Below are positions 1-10,116 of a stretch of DNA of 64,000 nt, in pieces. The notes under the pieces are model-generated. The model made no database searches. It saw only the letters and a program-made list of their open reading frames with translations, and was not told the origin of the DNA. Where the stretch lies: assembly GCA_036873135.1 (NCBI GenBank), contig JAPTYO010000015.1, positions 5,664,839-5,728,838 on the forward strand. The letters run 5' to 3'. This DNA is from Clarkia xantiana subsp. parviflora (Eukaryota; Streptophyta; Magnoliopsida; Myrtales; Onagraceae). The position numbers and the translations under genes are program-made. Within the stretch, counting starts at the first letter, position 1, and every line of letters starts with the position of its first letter.

Positions 1-290
1 TTTATCCTCTGATAACGAGTCCCGACTTCCGTCGGGGACTCCAGAGTTATCTCGTTGTGTCACCGCTCGGGGCCCCTCGTCATCGTGACAGGGCCAATCA
101 TTCTCAGGGATTCATCATCGGGGCCTACTTAAAGGCTTCTCATCGGGAGCTTCCCGCTCCACTGTCGGGACCGACTCTGTCGGGACCCTGCTTCGTCGGG
201 ACTCCCTTCATCGGGACCCTTCTCCTAGGTCATCGTGACCTTTACTCTGGGCCTGGTGGGCCTGTTTGCCGTTTCCTCGCCATTAAAGGG
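1..290. repeat. Degenerate TCGGGAC short-repeat tract
   Basis: Roughly a dozen spaced occurrences of CGTCGGGACT or CATCGGGACC-like motifs lie between about 20 and 235, with irregular spacing. The tract replaces the RT sequence expected next in G1, so it marks a break in the element or an insertion. No protein is supported here. Confidence 0.45.
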
Positions 291-575
291 CCTGACGGCT
301 ATAATCGGACCCATCACCAACTTCCCCACTTCTTGGACTGGTCTCATAGGTCTCATAAAACCTCGCCTTCTTTTCTGCTCTCATAGATCTCCTTTTTTGA
401 GCTATAGGCTTCACTGGTGGATCTATTCTGAGATCATGGGAGATAATATCGAGACTTATTCCTAGAACGTCGCTGGGCTCCCAAGCAAACATCTCTTTAT
501 ACTCCCTAAGGAGGGCAGTTATTCTCTTGGCTAATTCCGGGGGTAGAGCAGCTCTAATCTTAACCTTTTTATGGT
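283..575 (-). pseudogene. Gypsy pol fragment: protease-RT linker and start of RT (G1)
   Basis: Minus-strand reading gives a peptide with LLREYKEMFAWEPSD followed by ISHDLRIDPPVKP. This matches the conserved stretch just before the RT core of plant Ty3/gypsy elements (the 'FAW..DMPGI...I.H.L.VDP..KPV.QK.R' block). The match degrades after the QKRRSM residues, and the RT core with its YxDD box is missing. Family assignment rests on motif recognition. Confidence 0.65.
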
Positions 576-579
576 CTCC

Positions 580-1452
580 CTATGGGGTGACTTCTAATAA
601 TTCCTCCATTGGGGCTGGTCGTCCACCTTCCCCCCTAGGATCTTCGTCTGTTACGATGGATAGGGCTTCCCTTTGATTACGTCTTCGAAGGAGATTCACG
701 TAACATTGTCGAGATGCCTTCTGGTCGCCCCACACCTCTCCCATTCCGTGATGAGTGGGGAATCTCATGACTTGGTGGGCAGTGGAGGGGACGATGTAAT
801 TGAAATTCAGGGTCGACCTTCCCAATATAGCGTTTTAGGCGGCTATCTGGTAGACAACTACGAAGCATACATTCAAATGTAGAGAATTCCATCCTTAGCC
901 CAAGATTATAGAGAGTCTGATTGCCCCCAAAGGGTAAGTCGTTCTTCCCGCAAATCCCACCAGTGGGGAGGTCATCTCTTGAAGATCTTCTTTCTGGTAT
1001 CCCATTGCAGTGAGAACTTCGAGAGTGATCACGTCGGCCGAGCTTCCTCCGTCGACGAGTACTCTTTTTACCTCGTAATTATTTATTCGAGTTGTTATCA
1101 CGAGGGCGTCTTCGTGGAGCTGTGTCGATCTAGACAGGTCTTCCGTACAGAAGGTGACTGCTATTGGCTCTAGCACTCTTGGTCTCTTGTGAGTACCTGG
1201 TGAGGAAGTACATTGAGCCGCATAGGCGTCTCGAGCCATGCTCGATTCTCCTCCAGCTGCAAATCCTCCCGACAAGACAGTGATGCCGTTGACCGGGGGT
1301 GTCCTCAATCTTTTTTGTTCATGGGAACGATGGCGATGATGGTGATGGATTTCTTCTTGCATGAATTCCAATTCTCTCCTGGCGAGGAGGCAGTCTTCCG
1401 TGTCATGCCCCCCCCCCCCTCTCGGTGATATTCGCAATAAGAGGCGGGACAA
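580..1452 (-). pseudogene. Gypsy gag C-terminus and protease fragment (G1)
   Basis: Aspartic protease that would cleave the element's Gag-Pol. Two minus-strand reading frames (1452-895 and 825-580) carry it. The upper frame has EDALVITTRINNYEVKR and the catalytic motif VDGGSSAD, then LVGFAGRTTYPLG (the flap side). The lower frame has the downstream block GRSTLNFNYIVPSTAHQ and the terminal RQCYVN motif, also seen in G2 and G4. A frameshift near 830-895 separates them. A His-rich stretch lies just upstream in the gag tail. Confidence 0.7.
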
Positions 1453-1858
1453 TGACTTCCTTCGGCTAAATGAAGTCTTTCTAACCTTTGTTGGGTTTTT
1501 CGGAATTCCCTCGAAGAAGCTCCGCGCGTAGATGAGCTCTTGCCTCGACTCCGTAGAGATTCTTGCCGGAGGATGCGATTTGCCCGGGCTTGTTCTACTC
1601 TCACATGGAGAGTTTCTCTTTGGATCAATTCTTCCCCCTCCCCATCGGTTCAGTGTACTGAGTGATGGCTAAGGATTGGGATTGTGGTTCCAAACCTTTG
1701 AAGAATGCACGGATAGCTTCTCATTCTGAGAGTTCGCCTCCGCTGTAAGCTCACTGGAATCGCCTAAAGTAATTTTCCAAGGTTTCACTTGATCCCTGGA
1801 ATATACCTTCAGTTATCCGCTCTTGATTCCGTCTCAATCGACTCCTTGGTGGTGCCAT
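1453..1858 (-). pseudogene. Gypsy gag N-terminus, shortened and broken (G1)
   Basis: An ATG at 1858 (minus), shortly after the primer site, opens a frame reading MAPPRSRLRRNQER and then ETLENYFRRF. It resumes after stops with AIRAFFKGLEPQSQSLA. This is the C-terminal part of the gag core (compare AVRAFIRNMHPSSFEA in G4). Most of the usual N-terminal gag is absent and at least two in-frame stops occur, so it is a relic. Position right after the primer site supports the start. Confidence 0.6.
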
Positions 1859-1875
1859 GACTTCTTGATCGTCTT

Positions 1876-1892
1876 CCCACAGACGGTGCCAA
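1876..1892 (-). other. Primer-binding site of G1
   Basis: Minus strand reads TTGGCACCGTCTGTGGG next to the LTR end, one base different from the TTGGCGCC form in G2 and G3. It is where the priming tRNA would pair. I do not assign the tRNA with certainty. Confidence 0.75.
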
Positions 1893-1893
1893 A

Positions 1894-2766
1894 TTTTGGG
1901 ATCAAGTTGACGTTGCCTTGAGCTTCTGGTAATGGACTTCGAGGTCTCGCCGGTGTCTAACTCGTTTAGGTGTCTATCTCGACCTCGAGGGGTGCTTAGT
2001 TTCCTTTAGGGTGCTTTTCGATAGGCGAGGACCTGCAAAGGGGTGGGGACGACCCCTGATTCCACTCCGAAGCTTAAGTCAATAATGAAATTATGAGAGA
2101 ATACTGTAAAAAGCATGTGAATGTATCTTATAAAGTAATGAAAATATTCCCCTATTTATAGTGGAGGTTTATACCGACTTTTAGTGGCGGCAACTGTGTT
2201 TTGAATTGCTGCTCAGTGGCAGCAGCCGCCTTTCTCTGATTGGTTGAAGGGGACGGTGGAGGGTCAGTAGGTGACAACTAGGTCACCACCTCAACATTCC
2301 TTACTGTCGAAGGTTTCTCTAACTAGGTGACAAGCACGTTGCTACCTAGGTTCCTTATGAGGAAGGTTTCTTCAAACCTAAAGGCGGCGAGCAAGTGACA
2401 AGTAGGTCACCACATGTCCCTTTTCTTAAGAGGAGGGTCTTCTCCATGGTGGCGGAAGCAGGTTGCCACCTATCATTTCCTTAAGAGGAAAGGTTTCTTT
2501 AGTGCTTGGCTATCGACTCGACTCATACTTTAAGAGAAAGAGTTTCGAGTGGTTTGATCACTATTCTCCAGCTGTTATGTCGAGAGTTGATGTCTCTTTA
2601 CATAGTCGTCGACCATTTGCCCTAGTCTTCTCACTTTGAGCGTGAATAGTCGTCAATTTATCTTTTTGAGGTCTCGACTTGAATATCCTCGATTCCCCTT
2701 TAGTCTTGTCTTTGATAATTATAATCTCACCGCCTATCTAAGGTTACCTCGAATCATATTCCAACA
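1894..2766 (-). repeat. LTR of G1 (5' LTR in element orientation)
   Basis: Starts after the primer site with TTTTGGGATC (a decayed TGTTGGGATC) and is taken to end at ATTCCAACA. It shares 'GGACTTC...GTGTCTATCTCGACCTCGAGGGGTGCTTAG' style sequence with the lone LTR at 33494 and U3 repeats of the AGGTCACCACCT type with G2. The far boundary is inferred from the terminal CA only. Confidence 0.6.
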
Positions 2767-2989
2767 ACATCCAAAACCAGTTCTGCCTAGTTTAGGACTG
2801 GTTCCAAAGAAGTATACTAACAGTTCTTGGTCAGGTTCTCCACTTGAAAACCTGGTTTGTTTGGAACAGATCCGAAATGAAATGGTTCTAAACAGTCTGG
2901 TCAGAACGGTATTTTTGGCCGTCCCTAAAATATATATTAATTTAAGGGTTTAGTTGCAATATTGAAAATGATGAGGTCTATGTGTAAAT
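2767..2989. other. No gene seen; short unclassified repeat-like DNA
   Basis: Contains several near-copies of AACTGGTTC / GAACCTGG-type motifs on both strands and ends in an AT-rich run. It may be a subterminal region of an unrecognised DNA transposon. No ORF is supported. Confidence 0.3.
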
Positions 2990-3217
2990 ATTAAATTTTA
3001 AATAACCATGTCTATTCGTGTTTAGCTGTGAAACCGTGTCTATTCGGGTCTTAGTCGTGGACATGCAACTATGAGCTACACGGATATGCTCATAGTCGTG
3101 TATATTCGTGTCTGAGAGTTGTTTAGACACGGACCGTGTCAAGTCGTTTCAGAGATGTGAAAAAATAGCTCAGATACACCTCATCTATTCGTGTCGTGTC
3201 AGAAATTGCCACCCCTA
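2990..3217. mobile_element. hAT-type element, 3' terminus only
   Basis: Dense GTCTATTCGTGTC / GACACGG motifs lead to a terminus reading GAAATTGCCACCCCTA, the same end as the complete copy at 31513. The matching TAGGGGTGGCAA start is not found upstream, so the 5' side is lost. There is no transposase; it is a short non-autonomous element. Confidence 0.6.
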
Positions 3218-3947
3218 ATTTTTTTATTAACTCAATAACTTTAAAAATAAAAGCCGCATCATTTACTGTCATTATTTTATATTTTATGTCATTGAGTTTT
3301 TAAAAAATGATGTTACCCTAAAATAATGCCATATCAATTTGTCGACATCGCATGTTGCTTAATTAACGTTTAATCAGTGCATAATCATCATAATTAACAG
3401 TAAAAATTAACAACAAGACTATAATATAATAAATTAAATAAATTTAAGTATTTCAGTAGAAAAGAATTAAATTCAAGGATAAAGATAGACTAGTAAGGTT
3501 GGATGTCTTTTTTTTTTTTTTTTTGGTAAAAAAGGTTGGATGTCATGTATACTGTTTTCCATTAAAAAATAGTTATTTTTTAGCCAATAAGCTAGTTAAA
3601 TATTCCACCTTATAAATAATATAATATAAGGAGAGTAGGCAACAAGTTGCCATAAAACCTCAATCTATCATTATTAGTTAATTATTAATACTCATTCATT
3701 GATTAATCATGAGAAATTGGTATAGTTTAATTAGTATGAGTAGTCCTGCTAGCTCATGTTTGATTTGATTAAGTTTTTAAGGTCAAGATCAGACGGCGAT
3801 TATAACCATTCAACAGACACTAAATATAATAAACAATGTCATACGCAATGAAAATTAGGATTATACATCTATATTATATGAATATTATATATATACATAT
3901 ACACACGAGTATCAGTTTGAACAATGCAATATAAATTAGACGGTTTA
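3218..3947. other. AT-rich intergenic stretch without a gene
   Basis: No supported ORF. It holds the poly-T insertion at 3495-3544 and AT-rich sequence that may be old transposon debris. Confidence 0.4.
3495..3544. repeat. 24-bp poly-T insert between 13-bp direct repeats
   Basis: AAGGTTGGATGTC occurs at 3495-3507 and again at 3532-3544. Between them is a run of 17 T followed by GGTAAAA. This is the footprint expected of a target-primed retroposon insertion that copied little more than the poly-A tail, in minus orientation. Confidence 0.6.
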
Positions 3948-3972
3948 CACTACAAGAAAACAGGTGGTTCCG
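3948..3972 (+). mobile_element. CACTA transposon terminus
   Basis: CACTACAAGAAAA is the characteristic end of plant En/Spm (CACTA) elements, preceded by TTA as a possible 3-bp target duplication. Only 25 bp remain before copia C1. The sequence appears to resume at 19712. Confidence 0.65.
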
Positions 3973-4149
3973 TGTTAGCATAAGGTGATAGGGCACTGTA
4001 AATGGTAGCCTCTTATACTATATGTATTACCTGAGATAATTGGGTAAATGTCACATTAGGGTAACTAGGTTTGTCCTAAATCCCAACTGACATGAGAGGC
4101 CCAAATATTGGGCCTCCCACATGTAAGTCCGGCCGAATTTGTTAAGAGG
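3973..4149 (+). repeat. 5' LTR remnant of C1
   Basis: TGTTAGCATAAGGTGA through GAATTTGTTAAG aligns with the first ~175 bp of the 3' LTR at 19109, with about 10% mismatch by eye. The rest of the LTR, the primer site and the first part of the leader are deleted. Confidence 0.8.
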
Positions 4150-4351
4150 GATAAATATATATTGATGGGATGTAGTTACTTAAAAAGATTGAGAAAATAT
4201 ATTGTCTATATATTTTTTCCCTAAACATATATTTGACAATAATTATACATATATATTTAGTTAGCCGAATATTTTATATATATATTTATATTGTTGATTG
4301 ATTTACATCTTATGGATAAAATCTTGACAATATTTATATATATATATATTC

Positions 4352-4400
<49 letters not shown>

Positions 4401-5752
4401 ATATTGGAAATTATTTTACATAATTAATATTTCTTGGAGACTAAGTTAAGTTTTTGGTGGATTTTAAAACCCTACTTAGCCCACAAGATATATTTCGGCC
4501 GAACCCTATAGGTTATTTGGCCGGTCAAATTTGCAAAACCGGGGCGGGTTAAACCAATCCGGGTTTTCTTAATCGGCTCGACCTAGGCGGGTCGGGTCGG
4601 ACCAAGGTAACTAAGTGAATCTAACCGAACCGGTTTTGAGTGATGAACCGAACCGAAAACCTATTTTATTAAACCGATTCGGACCAAACCAATTTTAAAA
4701 TAAAATCGGACCGAACCCGAACCGGATTTACGGAACCGAACCGAAATTGACCCAATTGACTAAAAATCCGAAATTTTTATGTCAATTAAGAAAATGGGAT
4801 GTCAAATTTTTAAATCCAAATGTTTTGAACTTTAAAATTACCCTAAATAGTGCTCACATGTTTAAAATTTCCACATTTCAATTAAACCTTAATGCCCGGT
4901 TACGATTATGGGAATGGATCTCGGAGATGCATGTTTTTGGGACTGGATTAATTAGTGGGCTGAATTGCAATTGTTTACTTTCTGTTACATATATTAATAT
5001 AATTAGAACTTTCGTATTGACTATGTCAAGCTAGCTGGATATTATATTGTGAGTTGTGCTCTGGGAATTAAATATATGGTTTGCGCAATAGGACAGACAT
5101 GTTATGATGGTAGGAAATGCCTAGGATTCATGTCTAGATATTCGCATGATTGATTGTAAGCATGAATTACAAGTCAGCCTCTAATATTTAAAAGTGTTTA
5201 AAACAAAAAACCAGTCGCCAATTATGCATGTTTTGTATGGAAGTTTCATGTGTAGCACGTATGCTAGAATATTGAAGAATGTAATAGCATGTGATAGTTT
5301 ACTTGATAGTAGAATTATATATGCTGGCATGAGTTCCTCGGACCATTAGACGCATGACGCGTATGCATGATGTATGGTTTGGTCGATGATTATGGCTTGA
5401 TATGATAATTTGCTAAGTGTAGTAGAATTATATATGCATGCGTAAATTGTCGGATATTTTCAAAACAAAAGGGCATTGGGAAAGCCAAGATCGGGTATGC
5501 ATATTCCCGTTCTGGTAATTTGTGATATAATAACCGTTTATAAAAGAATGATCTATTTGATTGAAGACGACGGTAGTGTCAACTCTTTCATGGGCCCCCT
5601 TCCCTTGGTTTACTGGGGGTCGGTTTGGTCTAGATGACTGAAGGATCACTATTATTCGTATTCCATGTTAATAGATAATCTGATGTTTGCAATTCTTTTT
5701 CAAAATGTTATTGTCTTCTTGATTATGCATGATTATCAATGTATTAGTTTTC
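4150..5752 (+). other. Untranslated leader of C1
   Basis: Long leader without a supported ORF. It contains a (TA)n microsatellite at about 4335-4397, a tract rich in AACCGAACC / GGTCCGACC motifs at about 4500-4745, and the GCATGACGCGTATGCATGATG segment that is the hAT target in C3. The same order occurs in C2, C3, C4 and C6, which makes it a feature of the family. Confidence 0.6.
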
Positions 5753-6376
5753 ATGGCTAATCCGATAGAGTTCTATGAACCTCGCAATCTTGATGGTATG
5801 GATTATGATGCATTGAGAGACAATGTTATGAATATCCTAATCGCTGCGGATCTTGACGATCAAGTCAGTTCAATAGCGAAAGGATGAAAGTATGGAAATC
5901 CACATCAATGCACAAGCAAGAAAAGGTTGAAGAAGGATCTTAGAGAACGAGACATAATATTCTCGCAGCTGACAACTGAAGTGGAATGAGATTTTATTCA
6001 ACTCAGCACATTGCATCTTTAGTGTCCCATATACCTTCGCTTCGGAAAGGGTAAGGCCGCTGAAGCTCGAGCCCTAATGGAAGAATACTACAGTATTCTA
6101 TGCAGTGATGACGGTGTAATAGCCGTTCATGACTCCGCTGACGAGAATTGCGTATGGACAATAACTCGAAAAGTAATGAGAATGTATCCTCTTTCATAGT
6201 TTGTTGACAAAAAAGGGCTTACGCGTCTAATCACATCGATTAAGACGACAATAGACCTATTCGAATCAGAACATAAAGAAGGAAACTTTCCAAAAGAACC
6301 CGAGGCATTCGATGAGAGATTCTTTGTTATGCTGAAAAGCTTGGCAACCCCCAGCAACGAAAGGTCTAAACGATGA
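5753..6376 (+). pseudogene. Gag-like ORF of C1, with in-frame stops
   Basis: Starts at ATG 5753 with MANPIEFYEPRNLDGMDYDA. The N-terminal 'MDY(D/N)AW..NVM..L' pattern resembles copia Gag (Retrotran_gag_2-like), followed by a region with GKGKAAEAR-ALMEEYY and PLS.F.D..GLTRLI, ending NERSKR-stop. Copies in C2, C3 and C4 share this shape. Stops are present near 5886 and 6199. No zinc knuckle is visible. Gag is the likely role, but the C-terminal half is not one I recognise and a captured host sequence cannot be excluded. Confidence 0.5.
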
Positions 6377-7686
6377 TCTGGTGTGATAACCACCATGATA
6401 ATTGTGCCTCTAAAGTACGACTTGTTAACCACATACATAAAACCGTAAAACGTTTTCTTTGATGCTAGACATCTGATACAATTCACTTGTGAATTTCCTT
6501 TCAGGTGCGCTGCAGAACGTGGTTATGACTATATGTCCGTCATTCTTCTTCACAGCTTCAAGTTGGAGATCTGAGACCTTAGTATTGTTTATGTTGGTTT
6601 TCCTACTGTTCATTTTGTGTTTGAATTTTGGTTAGTATTTCGAATTTATTGAATAAAGTAGTTACCATTCGATTCGAAATGCGATATACTTATCAAAATT
6701 AATCGACCCGGTTTAACGGGATCGATCTGAAATAACATCGAAAACGAATGTTAAGGCATTTGGATTGGCCGAATCAAACAAATTCATACATCTTCTCCTT
6801 TGGTCTAAATTATGGAAAATAAAAATACCATTAAAATCCATCGATTGCGTAGCTCTAAGAACGAACCGTGTAAACTCTTTCTTATTTGTTAGTACTCCAT
6901 TTAATGTTAAGGCCATGCGCGCGTGTACCTCGAGAGACGGAACACACCGTTTCAAAGTACAAATTTAACGATTAAATGTTTTAATGAATGAATGCTGAAT
7001 TTTCGTTTGTGACCACTTTGGAATAACTCATTTATTACTTATACAAAAGTAAGAGGTACGGCTTAAAAGCTACCACGAGCTAGTATAGTATCAACTGTCG
7101 CAAACGCGAAAACTCAATGCATAGTTCAAGAGGTGTATAAGTCTCTGAATGAGTTAACAAACAAAAGGAAGTAGTCAGTAAAATGACTCTCCCACTATAC
7201 GCCTGGAACGATAAGTCTGGCAAGACATTCATATCATAACACACTTCAAGAAGCATAGTCCAAAATTATATAATGTTAGAGTTCAACAAATCACGTTCCC
7301 TACGGGATGAAGAACTGTTGACTCACATGAATGTAATACTATGTGCCAAAGAAATCGGTCGGGACACGTTGCCATAATTAGCTAAAGAATGATATGAGTT
7401 AAACCTTATCATCATGCGACATTAATTTGTGCATTAAACAAGTATTTGGATAAAGAGTATTAACCACTCTTAAGCGATACATGTTTAAATTAGGTTGAAA
7501 TAATGGTGCCGTGGTCGAACATAAACATTACAAAGCTTGAGGACGAAATTCCAATCCTTAGAAAATAGACGAAATCTTGATCGAGTGGGATATTTGACGT
7601 CGATTTCAAGGTCCCACTTACTTCGAGTGGGAGATTTGACACAGCACAAGTGAATCACATGGAGTGGGAGATTTGACACAGCACAA
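6377..7686 (+). other. Gag-to-RT interval of C1, no protease or integrase
   Basis: About 1.3 kb where a copia element should encode protease and integrase. I see no HHCC zinc finger, DDE core or DSG/DTG protease motif in any frame. A pyrimidine-rich TTTCAG-G occurs at about 6500, also present in C3. Near 7580-7670 the polypurine-like GAGTGGGA motif occurs three times. Confidence 0.5.
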
Positions 7687-7698
7687 GTGAATGACATG
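7625..7698 (+). repeat. 37-bp tandem direct repeat with polypurine motif
   Basis: GAGTGGGAGATTTGACACAG is repeated at 7625 and 7662, and a shorter relative lies at about 7583. GAGTGGGAG is identical to the core of the polypurine tract found before the family's 3' LTRs. Confidence 0.65.
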
Positions 7699-8445
7699 GT
7701 AAATGATGATGGAAACATTGTCATAGTATATCTAGTGGGAGGGCTCACTCCCCCCCCCCCTCCCCACACTCAGATCACTAATGATGCTAATGCGAATCAA
7801 GTTGAACCTGAGAATCACGTTGCTGAACCGACAGATGAGAATCCAATAACGACACAACTACCCATTGTTCCCAGTGGGAGTGGATCAACCAACTTGGTTC
7901 CAGGTCCGAGTGATCAACGAATTAATCTCGGAGGTAGAATCCCAACACCGAGAGGTCGTCCAAGGAAAGATTTTGTTCAAGGTTCTAGCACTGCCATTAT
8001 TCCCAGTGGGAGGGATGCTCCGATAAGAACCATTATTCCGAGTTGGAGTAACGATCAGACTCAAGATGGGATTAATGAGCCTAGACGGAGCCAAAGGCAA
8101 CGTACTTCTCCCAAGAAGTATCCCGTTGAGAGAGGTGAAATACTCACTCTAACGTCTGTGATGAACCGGTAACGGTTAAGCAAGCGATGGAAGGACCTCA
8201 AGCGAAGGAATGGAGGAAAGTAATGGAGGAAGAGATCGCCTCAATGAAAGCCAATTCGGTATGGTCTTTGGTTGATTTACCTGCTAAATGCAGAGCTATT
8301 GGGGCGAAGTGGGTTTTTAAGCTCAAACTCACTGCTGATGGAGAAGTCGAGCGGTACAAAGCCCGACTAGTTGCGAAAGGATATACCCAGCCGCACGGAG
8401 GGGACTTCGATGAAACGTACTCACCGACTGTGCGTTACACCACGG
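7687..8445 (+). pseudogene. Copia pol of C1: pre-RT linker and RT first part
   Basis: The first frame (7687-8172) is a hydrophilic Pro/Asp-rich linker ending RRSQRQRTSPKKYP, the segment between integrase and RT in copia. After a frameshift near 8165 it continues with AMEGPQAKEWRKVMEEE, then GAKWVFKLK and ARLVAKGYTQPHG, and FDETYSPTVRYTT. This is the N-terminal RT domain. It stops exactly at the C2 insertion and continues at 16783 with VRAILALVAY. RT copies element RNA into cDNA in cytoplasmic particles. Confidence 0.85.
8441..8445. repeat. Target-site duplication CACGG (left, C2)
   Basis: CACGG directly precedes the C2 LTR and is repeated at 16778-16782. Removing C2 plus one copy restores the C1 RT reading frame. 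Confidence 0.9.
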
Positions 8446-9048
8446 TGCTAGATTATGGAGGATAATCACTACGAATACTAAAACATGGTACGTGCTCGTA
8501 AACGAAATTACGCAGCAGAAGAATTGCACATACCTAACCAAGATTCGTAGTCCCATGAACTTGCTGCTGCAGGGAGTTCGCGGCTCTCCGGTCGACACCC
8601 GTAGAGGTTATTGTTAAAGAAGCCCTACATGGTATAGTCTCCATAGCAAAGCCTCTGATTGACACGAAGCCAAGGACAGATCTCTCTAGTGATTTGCTAG
8701 AAAGCAAATTGGCACACCCTTGATGATGTATATGGTTCGGCCGAAACACTTAGGTGTGAGGGAGGGTTTTTCTCTCTAAAACTCTCTTGTGAAGGAATTG
8801 TGATTAACTTTAATAAAACCCCTAACAACTTGTATTTATAGGAGGATTAAAGTGGACAAATGTCCACTTTACCCACTCCTAATATTCGGCCGGCCTATGC
8901 TATGGCGGAGGCCCAATTTTGGGCCTCCCATGTCAATTGGGATTTGGGTCTGGCCCAATTACCCTAATGTGACATTTACCCAAGTTCATTAGGTAACCAT
9001 ACATATTAATGGGCTATTAATTTCGACGCTCATCACCATATGCTAACA
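8446..9048 (-). repeat. 3' LTR of C2
   Basis: Begins TGCTAGATTATGG and ends CATATGCTAACA on the plus strand. It carries the upstream dyad (TAAAGTGGAC stem, 8848-8871) and TATTTATAGG next to it as the minus-strand TATA region. The polypurine tract (plus GCTCCCACTCGCC, 9049-9061) adjoins. Confidence 0.9.
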
Positions 9049-10116
9049 GCTCCCACTCGCCGGAATGGGAGGGTGCCTGTTAATGTATTGTTTCCCGAAT
9101 CGGCATCAACATTTCACTCCTTCGATCTTGTCCTTGCTTCCGAGTAGTTCATACGAGGTTTGCCGTGCGACCGGCGACACGACGGGCATCGTGCCAGTCA
9201 TCCGTTATGAGTATTGTAGCGCCCGCGGAACGTGTATTCCCTTTCTTCAATCAACTTGTTATATATCATATATAAAGTGTCGCGTTGTATCCTAGGTCAA
9301 CTAATAATTCTCGTTTTGCCTAGTTTCCACAAAGGAATACTTCTCCAAGGCATCCGTACAAGTTTAATAACCTTCAACTAATATTCGGTTGGTGGCCACC
9401 TAGTGAATACAAGAGTCGGTGAATTATAGGGGAACTTGACCATAGCCTTAGTCAGACACAAACGGTTTCAAAGACGTGGTCACTTGGCCTTTTTGTTTAG
9501 CACTACGCTCGTACGCCGGTAAGCGAGCATTGTGCCTGACCTTAGATATGAGTTATGAGTTCGTGAGGATACTTCGGGTGCCTCTTCATAAGGCTCCCGG
9601 GATCTATTACACGCTCAAGGTGAAGAATCTTGTGCCCGCTAAAATGTCGAGGATTCTTATCTAGCACAACCGAGCTGTGACCCTGTGGTCGAACGTGGCA
9701 CGCGTAGTATGAAGCACGCGCCGATAGCATACCTGAACTATTGAGTTGACAGGATAAGGGATATGTCAATCATGCTATCGCAGACCTCATTTGGCCCAGA
9801 ATGTGGATTAATGACGAATGAAATTCATCACGGCGATGTGCAAAGCGAAGATCATGTCAAATTTCTTCGGAACAAGATAATCGTCTTGCGTAATCAGGTT
9901 TATCCCCCTGATTCTTAGCCAGCCTTGCTTAGTAGAAGCCTCCTTCCACCGCAAGACAACCGCACCTATGTGACTAGGTATGGCCCACATTCTTATGATG
10001 TGTTCAACATTATGACGTCGATAAATCATAAAATCCATTGAAATTCTCTCGTTTATTAAAATGTAACCTTTAATCATCAAAGTGTTATCACAGATACTAT
10101 GCCACATGTCAAACCC

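Larger units (their letters stand above)
1..2766 (-). mobile_element. Gypsy element G1, 5' part, Tat-like, decayed
   Basis: Minus-strand Ty3/gypsy LTR retrotransposon, running off the left edge of the window. Read on the minus strand the order is LTR (2766-1894), primer site, short gag, protease and the start of reverse transcriptase. The primer site, the retropepsin motif DGGSSAD and the post-protease block resemble G2 and G4 further right, so it is the same broad Tat-like group. It is the only gypsy copy here that keeps any RT sequence. Stops and frameshifts show it is inactive. The 3' half lies outside the window. Confidence 0.8.

Noticed and set aside
2767..2989. Possible new DNA transposon with GGTTC inverted motifs
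   Set aside because: Neither terminal inverted repeats nor a target duplication could be placed, so it is left as unclassified sequence.
4747..5034. 95-aa ORF in the C1 leader
   Set aside because: Not conserved as a frame in the leaders of C2, C3, C4 or C6.
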